54,829 nt of DNA from CAYNSX01 sp964400165 (GTDB lineage Bacteria; Armatimonadota; Hebobacteria; CAYNSX01). Under the pieces are notes generated by a model. That model ran no database searches, was not told where the DNA came from, and saw nothing but the letters and a program-made list of their open reading frames with translations. This document shows, piece after piece, positions 1 to 10,319 of this stretch; within the stretch, counting starts at the first letter, position 1; every line of letters starts with the position of its first letter. Both the position numbers and the translations under genes were made by a program. The stretch is taken from assembly GCA_964400165.1 (NCBI GenBank), contig CAYNSX010000012.1:1-54829 (forward strand), read 5' to 3'.

Positions 1-415
1 TGTCGGCCAGCGCGGCGAGTTGCGCCGCGAAGGCGGGGTCGTTGGCAGTCTCTTCAGGGTGGAAGCGCAGGTTTTCGAGGAGCAGCACCTGGCCGGGCGG
101 GAGTTGCGCGGCGAGCGCTTCGACTTCGGGGCCGACGCAGCCGGGCGCCAGCGTCACCGGCTGCCCGAGCAGTTCGCTCAACCGCGCGGCGATGGGCTTG
201 AGACTGAACTGCTCGTCGCGCCCCTTGGGGCGGCCCAGGTGCGAGCAGCAGATGATGCGCGCGCCCTGCTCGCGCAGGTGGTGGATCGTCGGCAGACTGG
301 CGCGCAGGCGGCGGTCGTCGGTGATGGCGCCGTTGATGAGGGGCACATTAAAATCGGCGCGCACCAGGACGCGCTTGCCGCGCACATCGATGTCGCGGAC
401 GGTCTGCTTATGCAC
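1..415 (-). CDS. pgk: Phosphoglycerate kinase, N-terminal part (cut by window edge)
   Basis: Phosphoglycerate kinase transfers the phosphate of 1,3-bisphosphoglycerate to ADP in glycolysis, in the cytosol. Only the first ~138 residues are in the window and the gene continues beyond base 1. Seen: the N-terminal substrate-binding motif RADFNVPL at residues 19-26, followed by a CSHLGRPKG segment and LLENLRFHPEE, all hallmarks of the family's N-domain. The start is a GTG at 415-413. It overlaps the end of gap by 8 bases, so the two genes are translationally coupled in the usual gap-pgk order. No alternative identity is plausible. Confidence 0.95.
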   Translation of the reverse strand, partial: MHKQTVRDIDVRGKRVLVRADFNVPLINGAITDDRRLRASLPTIHHLREQGARIICCSHLGRPKGRDEQFSLKPIAARLSELLGQPVTLAPGCVGPEVEALAAQLPPGQVLLLENLRFHPEETANDPAFAAQLAALAD

Positions 416-1445
416 GCGCGGCTCCCGCCTTCGAGCGGTCGCCAACGCCGGCGCGGCTCACCAGCGCCGCCAGGTCAGCGAGGCGGCAGGCGTAGCCCCA
501 CTCGTTGTCATACCAGGCGAGCACCTTTACCAAGTTGCCCGGCAGCGCCATCGTCAGCTGGCTGTCCACGATGGCCGAGTGCTCGTTGCCCTTGAAATCG
601 GAGGAGACCAGCGGCTCGTCGGTATAGGCGAGGATGCCGCGCAGCGCGCCGTCCGCGGCTTCGCGGTAGGCGGCGTTCACCGCCGCCGCATCCGCGGCTT
701 TCTCGGTGCGGACCACGAGGTCGATAATCGAGACCGTCGCCGTCGGCACGCGCAGCGAGATGCCGTGCATCTTGCCTTCGAGGGCGGGGATGACGCGCGA
801 AATCGCCTTCGCCGCGCCGGTGGTGGTCGGAATGATGTTCAACGCGCCGGCGCGGGCGCGGCGCAAGTCCTCGTGCGCCAGGTCGAGGATGCGCTGATCG
901 TTCGTGTACGCATGGGCAGTGGTCATAAAGCCGCCGGCGATGCCCCAGCAGTCGTGCAGCACCTTGGCGACCGGCGCCAGGCAGTTGGTGGTGCAGGAGG
1001 CGTTGGACAGGATGTGGTGCTTCGCCGGGTCATACATCCCCTCGTTCACGCCGAGGACGATGGTCAGGTCGTCGCCCTTCGCCGGGGCGGAGATGATGAC
1101 TTTCTGGGCGCCGGCATCGCGGTGCGCGGCGGCCTTGGCGGCGTCGGTGAAGACGCCGCTGCATTCGAGCACCAGCCCGACGCCGAGATCGCGCCAGGGC
1201 AGTTGCGCCGGGTGGCGCTCGGCGAGGACGCGGTATTCGCGGTCGTCGATGATGAGCGCTTCCGCGGTAGCGCGCACCGTCCCGGGATAGGCGCCATAGT
1301 TCGTGTCGTATTTGAAGAGATGGGCATTCGTCCTCGAGTCGACGAGGTCATTGACGGCGAGGACTTCGAGGTCGGGGTGGCGCTGCAGGATCGCCCGCAA
1401 GACCTGGCGCCCGATGCGTCCGAATCCATTGATGGCGAGTTTCAT
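408..1445 (-). CDS. gap: Type I glyceraldehyde-3-phosphate dehydrogenase
   Basis: Catalyses oxidative phosphorylation of glyceraldehyde 3-phosphate to 1,3-bisphosphoglycerate in glycolysis, feeding the downstream pgk. The 345-residue protein has normal family length. Seen: the Rossmann motif GFGRIGR at residues 7-13, catalytic Cys151 in SNASCTTNC, and the catalytic-base His178 in TTAHAYTND. Asp33 ends the second beta strand (VNDLVD), which in this family favours NAD+ over NADP+. The ATG at 1445 follows a good GGGAGG ribosome-binding site. It is the first gene of a gap-pgk operon that reads off the left edge. Confidence 0.97.
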   Translation of the reverse strand: MKLAINGFGRIGRQVLRAILQRHPDLEVLAVNDLVDSRTNAHLFKYDTNYGAYPGTVRATAEALIIDDREYRVLAERHPAQLPWRDLGVGLVLECSGVFTDAAKAAAHRDAGAQKVIISAPAKGDDLTIVLGVNEGMYDPAKHHILSNASCTTNCLAPVAKVLHDCWGIAGGFMTTAHAYTNDQRILDLAHEDLRRARAGALNIIPTTTGAAKAISRVIPALEGKMHGISLRVPTATVSIIDLVVRTEKAADAAAVNAAYREAADGALRGILAYTDEPLVSSDFKGNEHSAIVDSQLTMALPGNLVKVLAWYDNEWGYACRLADLAALVSRAGVGDRSKAGAARA

Positions 1446-1603
1446 CGGTCCTCCCTGCCGGTGCCGGTGTAACTTCCCGCGGGTCGCGCTCGTCTCATCA
1501 GTGAATCAATTGGCGAAATGCCCCGACATCCCTGCTCTGCCGGGTCCGCTTTGCGGCCGGCCTTGCGGCCGGCGGGCGTCCGAGAGGCCGCCCAGCGGCC
1601 TGC

Positions 1604-1609
1604 TATAAT
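1604..1609 (+). promoter_or_regulatory. TATAAT -10 element upstream of ftsH
   Basis: A perfect TATAAT lies 65 bases before the ftsH ATG, inside the divergent gap/ftsH spacer (1446-1674). No convincing -35 hexamer is visible at the expected distance. The rest of the spacer shows no gene. Confidence 0.5.
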
Positions 1610-1674
1610 GCGAGTGTGCGCCGGCGGGATACGGGGAATAACCCCACAGCGTTAGTGTCAGTGGAACCCACACA

Positions 1675-3606
<1,932 letters not shown>

Positions 3607-3698
3607 CGCAGGCGCAGCGCTCCGCGCCGCCGAACTTGGGTACAGTGGAACCACAGGACTCCCCGGCGAGGCGCGTCGCGGAAAGGAGTAGCGGAGGG

Positions 3699-6569
3699 AT
3701 GGTCCGGCAGCGAACTGGTTGGCGCTGCGGCCTGACCGCCGCCGCGGGCACTGCGCTCTTCTTCGTGTTCGTCGCCGGGCCGTCATCGCCCGGGTCACTG
3801 CTGCCGCCCGCCGTTGCTTCCGACCCCAAGGTTGTTCGCCCTGACCCCGCCACCGACCAGAACGGCAACCGCATCGAGGATGCGCTGGAGGCCCGCGTAG
3901 ACCAGGGCGCGCTGCGCCTTGCGCGGCAGGAGGACGCGCCGCCGCGGCCGGGCGTGTACGCTGACCTGCTGATTGCGCTCGCCGGGCCGCCGACGGACGC
4001 CGATGCGGCTCGCGTCGCCGCCGCGGGGGGGCAGGTGATTTACGCTTCGGGGGGCAACCGGACCGACCTCGTTTACACCCTCCGCGTGGCCTGGCCGCTC
4101 CTGACCGGAACGACGGACGACTTGGAGCGCATCACGGCCTTACTCGCGGGAGTTGTCTGGGTGACGGAAACGCCGATGCCCATCAAACTGATGCACTACA
4201 GTACGCGGCAGACGCGGGCCCGAGAGGTGTGGTCGAACTTCGGAATCCGCGGCGACCCGACAACGACGGTGGCGGTCATCGACACCGGGCTGGACGACTC
4301 GCACCCGGACCTGGGCTTCGACATCATCGGCGGCACGAACACTCGGATTGTGGGGTGGATGGATACGACGCCCTCCGCCGCGGCGGAGCCGCGGGACTTC
4401 GACGGGCACGGCACCCATGTCGCCGGGTCGGCGGCGAGCAACGGGGCCGGCACAGCCCTCATCACCAAGACGGGACAAATCCCGATCAGCGATTCAACGC
4501 AGTTCACGGGCTCGACCGGCACGACTTTCCTGTCATTCTTCCCCGTGGAGACGACCGGTTTCGTCGCGCCGGCGCCGGTCGAGGTCCGCCTGTTTTGGGC
4601 CAACACCGGCGGATCGGGCACAGTCACTCTGCATCTATTGCAATTCAACGGGACGGGATTTGCCAGCACCGCTTCGGTCACGGTGCCGATGAGTGCTCCG
4701 CAGCCGCTGCTATTGACCGCCACCATCCCCGCCGGGCAGCTGCGGGCCGACTGGGCCGCCGGTGCGACGCGCAGCGTGGCCAGCGACAGCAGCGCCTACT
4801 GGGTGCAGGTGCAAGCGCCGTTCACCGCCGTCGGCGACGGCGAGTCGCTGATGAACGGGATGGCGCCGGGCGTGCAGTTGGCCGGCGTGCGCATCTTCGA
4901 TGACGCCGGCACCGGCAATGGCGATGTCATCGGCGCGATGAACTGGGTGAGCGCCAACCGCCTCGCGCTCAATATCGTGGTGGTCAACAACTCCTGGACG
5001 ATCGGGTTTGTGAATGCAACCGTGGACACCGCGCTGAACGGCCTCGTGGCGCAAGGCATCGTGGCCGTCTCGGCGGCGGGTAATTCCCGCAGCGATGGCG
5101 GGTTGGTGACGAGCCCCGGATCGGCGTCGCGGGGCATTTGCGTCGGGGCGATTGGCGGCACGGACAAGATCACCTGGTATTCCTCGCCGGGGGCGATGAC
5201 GAGCAGCAAACCGGATGTGGCCGCGCCCGGCGGCAGCAGTTTTGCCCCGCCCGGCGCCGGCGAAGGGCGGTTCATCACTTCGGTGGACAGCAACGACGCC
5301 GATGAGGACGACGCGTTTCCCGTGCTGCCCGACCGCTTCCCGAACGACTACGCCTATCCGTTCTGGCAGGGGACTTCGATGGCGTCCCCGCATGTCGCCG
5401 GCGCCGCAGCACTGCTTGTCGAGGCGTTCGGGCTGGCGGGTTCCCCGTGGACTTTCACGGAGGCCGAAGCGCTGCGTGTGAAGATGCTGCTCGCCATGAC
5501 GGCGACGGAGACCAATCAATCGGCGGAGGCCGACCCGAATCCGACGCTCGACCGCGGCGGCCGCGACCGCAGCGAGGGCTTCGGGCGCATCAATGTTGAG
5601 GCCGCTGTCGACGCGGTCCTCAATGAACTCATCCTCGGGGGCACTGATGCGGGGGCGCTGGACGGCGGTCCGTTCGATGCCCGGGCGTGGGCGCGGTATT
5701 TGAACGCGCTGGGCGGTCAGCCGATCCACCTGACGCTGGCTGTGCCCCCCGGCGCCGATTTCGACTTGTACTTGTACACAGACGAGTTCACTACCACAAC
5801 GGCCACTTCGAATGGCAGCGCCGGCGATCCGGTCATCGCGGTCAAGAGCACAACCGCTGGGCCCGGCGCCGCCGAGTCAATTTTCTTCACGCCGCCCAGC
5901 GATGCGCGCTACTTCATCGTGGTCAAGCGGGTCAGCGGCAGCGGCCTGCTCACGCTCTCCTCGTGCGATGAAGCGTTCATCGATGTGGCGTGCAACTACT
6001 GGGCGCGTCCCTTCATCGATGCCGTGGTCTGCGAGGGCGTCGCCAGCGGCTTCGTCGACGGGACGTACCGCCCAACGCAAAGCGTGACGCGTGGGCAGAT
6101 GGCCGTCTTTATGACCCGGTCGGCGGATAAGATTCTCGCCGACTTTGCCTCCTTCACGCCGCCGGCGTGCGGTTCCGAATCGTTCACGGATGTGCCGTGC
6201 ACCGACCCGCAGTACATCTTCATCGAGTATGTGAAAGCGCACGGCATTGCGTCCGGCCAGGCGGACGGCACCTACCGGCCGGCCAATACGGTCAACCGGG
6301 GCGCGATGGCGGTCTTCCTGACCCGGGTGCGCGACCTGCTCGACGGCGATTTCGCCTCATTCATCCCGCCGGCCTGCGGCAGCGAGACTTTCCCCGATGT
6401 GCCGTGCCAGCACCCGTCGTATGTGTTCATCGAATACATCGCGTCGAAAGCCATCACCGCGGGGTTCCCTGACGGGACCTACCGGCCCCTGACCGTTGTG
6501 GCGCGGGATCAGATGGCCGTCTTCGTCATCCGGACGATTCAGCCCGTGATGACCTGCCCGCTGCCCTAG
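3699..6569 (+). CDS. Secreted subtilisin-family (S8) peptidase with three SLH repeats
   Basis: Predicted cell-surface serine protease anchored by S-layer-homology repeats. The ATG at 3699 is preferred to an in-frame start 63 bases upstream: an AAAGGAG site at 3682-3688 precedes it and a signal-peptide core (~14-26) then begins near the N-terminus. Seen: catalytic Asp195 (VIDTGLDDSHPDL), His237 (DGHGTHVAG) and Ser560 (GTSMASPHVAG). About 130 residues inserted after the His motif look beta-rich and lack catalytic motifs. A pre-peptidase-like beta domain follows the catalytic module. The last ~190 residues hold three SLH repeats, each with DGTYRP and a conserved Cys pair (ACGSE...DVPC in two of them). 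Its TAG is shared with the convergent transaminase gene. Confidence 0.92.
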   Translation: MVRQRTGWRCGLTAAAGTALFFVFVAGPSSPGSLLPPAVASDPKVVRPDPATDQNGNRIEDALEARVDQGALRLARQEDAPPRPGVYADLLIALAGPPTDADAARVAAAGGQVIYASGGNRTDLVYTLRVAWPLLTGTTDDLERITALLAGVVWVTETPMPIKLMHYSTRQTRAREVWSNFGIRGDPTTTVAVIDTGLDDSHPDLGFDIIGGTNTRIVGWMDTTPSAAAEPRDFDGHGTHVAGSAASNGAGTALITKTGQIPISDSTQFTGSTGTTFLSFFPVETTGFVAPAPVEVRLFWANTGGSGTVTLHLLQFNGTGFASTASVTVPMSAPQPLLLTATIPAGQLRADWAAGATRSVASDSSAYWVQVQAPFTAVGDGESLMNGMAPGVQLAGVRIFDDAGTGNGDVIGAMNWVSANRLALNIVVVNNSWTIGFVNATVDTALNGLVAQGIVAVSAAGNSRSDGGLVTSPGSASRGICVGAIGGTDKITWYSSPGAMTSSKPDVAAPGGSSFAPPGAGEGRFITSVDSNDADEDDAFPVLPDRFPNDYAYPFWQGTSMASPHVAGAAALLVEAFGLAGSPWTFTEAEALRVKMLLAMTATETNQSAEADPNPTLDRGGRDRSEGFGRINVEAAVDAVLNELILGGTDAGALDGGPFDARAWARYLNALGGQPIHLTLAVPPGADFDLYLYTDEFTTTTATSNGSAGDPVIAVKSTTAGPGAAESIFFTPPSDARYFIVVKRVSGSGLLTLSSCDEAFIDVACNYWARPFIDAVVCEGVASGFVDGTYRPTQSVTRGQMAVFMTRSADKILADFASFTPPACGSESFTDVPCTDPQYIFIEYVKAHGIASGQADGTYRPANTVNRGAMAVFLTRVRDLLDGDFASFIPPACGSETFPDVPCQHPSYVFIEYIASKAITAGFPDGTYRPLTVVARDQMAVFVIRTIQPVMTCPLP

Positions 6570-7441
6570 GCGCGCTCGGCGACCGCTTCCGCCAGCCCGC
6601 ACGCTTCCGCGATGTGCGCCCGCAGGCGCCGGTGGAGGTCGCGGGCGACCGGCCCGGGCTGCCCGTCGCCGATGCGCTCCCCGTCCACCGAGACGACCGA
6701 CACGACTTCTTTGGTGGTGCTGGTCAGGAACACCTCGTCGGCCCGCAAGAGGTCGGCCGCGGAAATGGCCGCTTCGCGCAGTCCGGGATGTTCGCGCGCC
6801 AGGCCGGCGACGAGATGGCGCGTGACGCCGCTCAACAGTTCCACCCCCTCGGGCGCGGTGCGCACCGCGCCGTCCAAGACGGCAAAGACATTGGTTGAGA
6901 TGCCTTCGGTCACGATGCCGTCGCGCACTTGAATCCCTTCAAAGCCGCCAGCGCGGTTGGTGGCGAGCAGCGCCAGGACATTGCCGATCATGGCGGTCGT
7001 CTTGATGTCGCAGCGCAGCCAGCGGACATCGGGGACGGTCACAACGGACACTCCGGCGGCGCGGACGGCGTCGGACACGACCGGCGCCGGTCGCACGGTC
7101 ACGACTACCGAGGGCTTTAGGTCGGGCGGGATGGCGTGCGAACGCGGGGCGACGCCGCGGGTGACTTGCAGATAGATGATGGCCTCGCGCTGGCCGCTGC
7201 GGCGCAGCGCCTCCTCGAACAGCGCCACGAATTCGTCGCGCGTGTGAGGCAGTTCGAGCGCAATTTGGCCGGCCGAGCGCGCCAGGCGCGCCAGGTGCAG
7301 TTCGGGGCGGAACATCCGGCCCGCGTAGACGCGCACGACTTCATACACGGCGTCGCCGAACAGGAAACCGCGGTCGTTGATGGAGATGACGGCGTCGTCG
7401 AGCGCCGACCAGCGGCCGTTCACATACGCAATGTCAGGCAT
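6566..7441 (-). CDS. dat: Class IV aminotransferase, D-amino-acid transaminase type
   Basis: PLP enzyme of fold type IV. The best match is D-alanine/D-glutamate transaminase, which supplies D-amino acids to peptidoglycan. The 291-residue length fits. Seen: the N-terminal YVNGRW and FGDAVYEVVRVYAGRMF elements, PLP-binding Lys147 in RWLRCDIKTT (the D-transaminase form of this motif), Glu179 in VTEGISTNVF, and the C-terminal SGVTRHLV and FLTSTTKEVV segments. Branched-chain aminotransferase or aminodeoxychorismate lyase are less likely because of the RCDIK context. The ATG sits 7 bases after a TATAAT with no Shine-Dalgarno sequence, which suggests leaderless translation. Its 3' end overlaps the upstream protease gene by 4 bases. 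Confidence 0.88.
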   Translation of the reverse strand: MPDIAYVNGRWSALDDAVISINDRGFLFGDAVYEVVRVYAGRMFRPELHLARLARSAGQIALELPHTRDEFVALFEEALRRSGQREAIIYLQVTRGVAPRSHAIPPDLKPSVVVTVRPAPVVSDAVRAAGVSVVTVPDVRWLRCDIKTTAMIGNVLALLATNRAGGFEGIQVRDGIVTEGISTNVFAVLDGAVRTAPEGVELLSGVTRHLVAGLAREHPGLREAAISAADLLRADEVFLTSTTKEVVSVVSVDGERIGDGQPGPVARDLHRRLRAHIAEACGLAEAVAERA

Positions 7442-7448
7442 TGCGCTG

Positions 7449-7454
7449 ATTATA
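7449..7454 (-). promoter_or_regulatory. TATAAT -10 element immediately before the transaminase ATG
   Basis: A perfect minus-strand TATAAT ends 7 nt before the start codon at 7441, so transcription is expected to begin at or next to the A of the ATG. There is no room for a ribosome-binding site. Confidence 0.6.
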
Positions 7455-7477
7455 GAGGGCGGGAATAGCGCGTGCCG

Positions 7478-8572
7478 TCACGCGCCGACGACTTCGACGC
7501 GGACGCGGTGCCAGGCGTTATTCATGTAGCCCTTGAAGTTCCACAGGGCGCGGGGATCGGGCGGCTGGGTGGCGCCGGCGGCATCCTGGGCGCGGGCGAC
7601 CAGTTCGTGTGTGCCGGCGGTCAGCGGCAGCGCCGCCTCCCAGAACCGCCAGGTCCACGGCGTCGCCGCGCCGAGCAGGGTCGAGTCCGTCCAAGCGGCG
7701 CCGCCGTCTGCGGAGACTTCGACGCGCACCACCGGGCGCCCGCCGCTGCCGATCGCGTATCCTCGGACGCTCACTGTGCCCGCCGCCAGCCGGCCGCCGG
7801 GCAGCGGGTCGCAGATGACGGCATTGACGCCGACATCCTCGAGCACGGACCCGCGGGTCCAGTCAGCGGTTTCGGCGGTCACTTCGGGAGGGAAAGTCCG
7901 GTAGGCCCGTGCCCGGTAGTAGTTATCCGACGGCTCCGCTTGCAAGGTGATGCCGCCAAGCCACTTCACGCTGCGGGCGCCGATGAAGCCGGGCACCACC
8001 ACGCGCAGCGGGAAGCCGTGCGCCGGCGGCAAGGGCGCGCCGTTCATCGTATCGGCGAGCAGCACTTCGGCGCCGAGCGCCTTCTCGATCGGGATGGAGC
8101 CGCCGAAACCGAAACGCTCGCCGTGCTTTTCCACCTGGTCGAGACCGATGAACGCCACATGCCGCGCCGCCGGCTCGACGCCCGCCGCCTCCAGCACCGC
8201 CCGCAGCGGCGTGCCGCCCCATTCCGCGGTGCTGATGGCTTCATTGTCCCACGGCACTTCGCCCGGCACCGGCTTCACCGCGATCAGGTTCTGGCGCCGG
8301 TTGCCGGCGCAGACCAGCGTCGCGGTCAGCGTCGTGCGCGGGAAGCGGGCGCGCAGGTCGTCAAGCGACAGGCGCAGCGGCGTGCGCACCAGGCCGTCCA
8401 CCGTGAGGCGATAGGCGGCGGCGTCAATGGCGGGCACAGGCGCGTGATTGCGGACGAAAAAGAGCTCGGCGGGGGTGATGGGGTGCTGGCGCAACAAATC
8501 CGGCGGCGGGCCGGCGTTGAACGGGTCGTCCGAACGGACGAGGAGGTCCTTGTGCTTGCCGAAGGCGGGCAT
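7478..8572 (-). CDS. Sulfite-oxidase-family molybdopterin oxidoreductase
   Basis: 364-residue enzyme with the sulfite oxidase fold: a molybdopterin-binding domain (~residues 30-250) and the Mo-co dimerisation Ig-like domain at the C-terminus. Seen: the molybdenum-ligating Cys88 in TLVCAGNRRQ, the WGGTPLRAVL and HGFPLRVVVPGFIGARSVKWL motifs, and a C-terminal NFKGYMNNAWHRV. The true substrate (sulfite, or other oxo-transfer substrates) cannot be told from sequence. I see no signal peptide or haem domain, so it would be cytosolic and need an external electron acceptor. I chose the ATG at 8572 because a TATAAT lies 9 nt upstream of it; the open frame continues further upstream without family similarity. 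Cofactor genes lie at 22.8-26.4 kb. Confidence 0.88.
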   Translation of the reverse strand: MPAFGKHKDLLVRSDDPFNAGPPPDLLRQHPITPAELFFVRNHAPVPAIDAAAYRLTVDGLVRTPLRLSLDDLRARFPRTTLTATLVCAGNRRQNLIAVKPVPGEVPWDNEAISTAEWGGTPLRAVLEAAGVEPAARHVAFIGLDQVEKHGERFGFGGSIPIEKALGAEVLLADTMNGAPLPPAHGFPLRVVVPGFIGARSVKWLGGITLQAEPSDNYYRARAYRTFPPEVTAETADWTRGSVLEDVGVNAVICDPLPGGRLAAGTVSVRGYAIGSGGRPVVRVEVSADGGAAWTDSTLLGAATPWTWRFWEAALPLTAGTHELVARAQDAAGATQPPDPRALWNFKGYMNNAWHRVRVEVVGA

Positions 8573-8581
8573 CTGGCGCCG

Positions 8582-8587
8582 ATTATA
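8582..8587 (-). promoter_or_regulatory. TATAAT -10 element just upstream of the sulfite-oxidase-like gene
   Basis: A perfect minus-strand TATAAT ends 9 nt before the ATG at 8572. There is no purine-rich ribosome-binding site between them, consistent with a leaderless or near-leaderless mRNA. The rest of the divergent spacer to 8725 shows only an AGGAGG-type site serving the plus-strand gene. Confidence 0.55.
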
Positions 8588-8725
8588 GCGGCAGCCCCAG
8601 CCAGTCGAGGGCTTGTTTGAGTCACTGGACAGCAATCCCTCTCTTGGTGAAAGGGGGTTTGCCGCCGGGGAGGAAGGGAGGGGGCAACGAGGCGGGTCTG
8701 GGACCCGCAAAAGGAGGTCGCGAAG

Positions 8726-10237
8726 ATGTCGAAGAGGCCGTTGGTTCGGCGACTTTTGATGTTGGTTCTGGCAAGCGGACTGGCTGCGCTTTTTGTCTTG
8801 GAGCCGAATTTCGGCACACAACCGGCGTTTGCGCTTCCTTCACCTAATGAGGCAGGCTTGTGGGAAGGGCCGACGGCTAACTATGAAGCCTGGGCCACGG
8901 ATGTCATTGCCGACACGACCGTGCTCACTTCGCTGGTCTTCGTCACCGGGTTTGCGTTTGAAGTCGGAGTGGCGCACGCCACGACGTTGGCTTACGACGA
9001 CTCGGACGGGGGTCCGGTTCGTCTGCCAATCTGGAAAACGACGTCGGGCTTGTGGGGAACGGGAAAGCGTCTCGCCCACTCTGAAATTGGGACGATCGGC
9101 AGTCAGAATCCGACGCTCTATTTGGCGCGGGATGCTCTTGTTGGCGGAGTCTATCTGGGGCCGAGGTTGGATGCTCTTGACGCCCTGACAGGGGAGTGGC
9201 TGTGGACCATCAATCCCTACACCGGCCCAGTGGACGGCAATGTGATGGCTTTGGATGTCGCGGTCAGCAGAGATGGCTTGACCGTGGTAATCATCGGGCG
9301 CGGGCCGCTGACCTCGGAAGGCAATGCAACCCGTTTCATCGCGGCCTATGACACGCAGACACTGGCATTGCGCTGGCGCATTCCGACTGGATTGGGCACC
9401 ACTGAAATCGGGGAGTGGAATCACATTTTCAGGCACCCAAGCTCGGTCAAGGGTCTTCCCCTGGTCGTGGTCGGCGTTACAGGAGCCAAGGGGGAAGTTC
9501 GGAGGTGGGGGGACTGGACGATCAACTCCAGCACGCAAGTGCTGACTGCCGATCCCGCCATTCCCGACACTTCACGCTTTGAGCAGGCGTACTGGACGCG
9601 TCATTCGGTCCCCGTCATCGGTCTCGTGGAGAGTTACTACGCGACCGGCAATCTGACTTCGGCCTCTCATGTTTCGCACACCCGATGGAGGATCGGAAGC
9701 AGTTATTATACGAGCCCCGTTCCTCAATACGACGCGCGTGGTTGGACCATTGTGGCGCAATCGCCCAATTTATCAGGCGCGCGGCTGGTTGTCGCGGGAC
9801 CCAGTGATCCAGCCGCTCCCATAGCGACCTGGAGCATTTTCAGTCAAAGGCTCGACAACGTTGGCGCGCCGATCTCCATCTCGCACAACAGCGGACGCCC
9901 GTTTGCCATGCTCAATGCGGACCCCGATGTCTTCATTGCCGGCCACGGACAGTTAGATTCTGGCGCTAACGGAATGCGCTTGCAAAAGCGCAGGATTTCC
10001 GATTTGGCGTTGTTGTTTGATGTGCTGGTTGCAGGCGTACCAGGCGGAAGAGCGTTTGCAATGTCTTCACCGCCGAACTTCGAGTCTTCGACTGCCGTCA
10101 TCATTACGGGGGGCGGAGCGAAAGAGGTTATTCCGCCTGCGCCGCCTGAGCCTGGCAGACGCTATGTGACGGTCGCGTACGACTCGAGCGGGAATGAGTT
10201 GTGGCGTGGCTTCTACCAAGGTGTTCCTCCTCCCTGA
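8726..10237 (+). CDS. Secreted PQQ-like beta-propeller protein, function unknown
   Basis: 503-residue predicted exported protein. Seen: signal peptide (basic MSKRPLVRR, hydrophobic core ~9-24, cleavage near AFA-LPS), then repeated beta-strand blades. Typical phrases are LDALTGEWLWTI, ALDVAVSRDGLTVVIIG and FIAAYDTQTLALRWRI, which resemble PQQ/quinoprotein-like propeller blades. No enzymatic motif is recognisable. An AAAGGAGG site lies ~10 nt before the ATG. Its blade wording closely parallels the propeller of the SLH protein at 11435, so the two are probably paralogues, this one lacking the SLH anchor. A strong hairpin terminator follows. Base composition is slightly less GC-rich than its neighbours. 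Confidence 0.75.
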   Translation: MSKRPLVRRLLMLVLASGLAALFVLEPNFGTQPAFALPSPNEAGLWEGPTANYEAWATDVIADTTVLTSLVFVTGFAFEVGVAHATTLAYDDSDGGPVRLPIWKTTSGLWGTGKRLAHSEIGTIGSQNPTLYLARDALVGGVYLGPRLDALDALTGEWLWTINPYTGPVDGNVMALDVAVSRDGLTVVIIGRGPLTSEGNATRFIAAYDTQTLALRWRIPTGLGTTEIGEWNHIFRHPSSVKGLPLVVVGVTGAKGEVRRWGDWTINSSTQVLTADPAIPDTSRFEQAYWTRHSVPVIGLVESYYATGNLTSASHVSHTRWRIGSSYYTSPVPQYDARGWTIVAQSPNLSGARLVVAGPSDPAAPIATWSIFSQRLDNVGAPISISHNSGRPFAMLNADPDVFIAGHGQLDSGANGMRLQKRRISDLALLFDVLVAGVPGGRAFAMSSPPNFESSTAVIITGGGAKEVIPPAPPEPGRRYVTVAYDSSGNELWRGFYQGVPPP

Positions 10238-10270
10238 AGGCTAACTCGCCGTTTCTGCGAATCTTGTGAC

Positions 10271-10298
10271 CGAGGCGGAGCCAACCGGCTCCGCCTCG
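10271..10298. terminator. Bidirectional hairpin terminator
   Basis: A perfect 12-bp stem (CGAGGCGGAGCC / GGCTCCGCCTCG) with an AACC loop is followed by TTGTTT on the plus strand. It sits in the 82-bp space between two convergent genes, the propeller gene and the Nif3-like gene. Confidence 0.85.
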
Positions 10299-10319
10299 TT
10301 GTTTCGCGAGCGTGAATCG

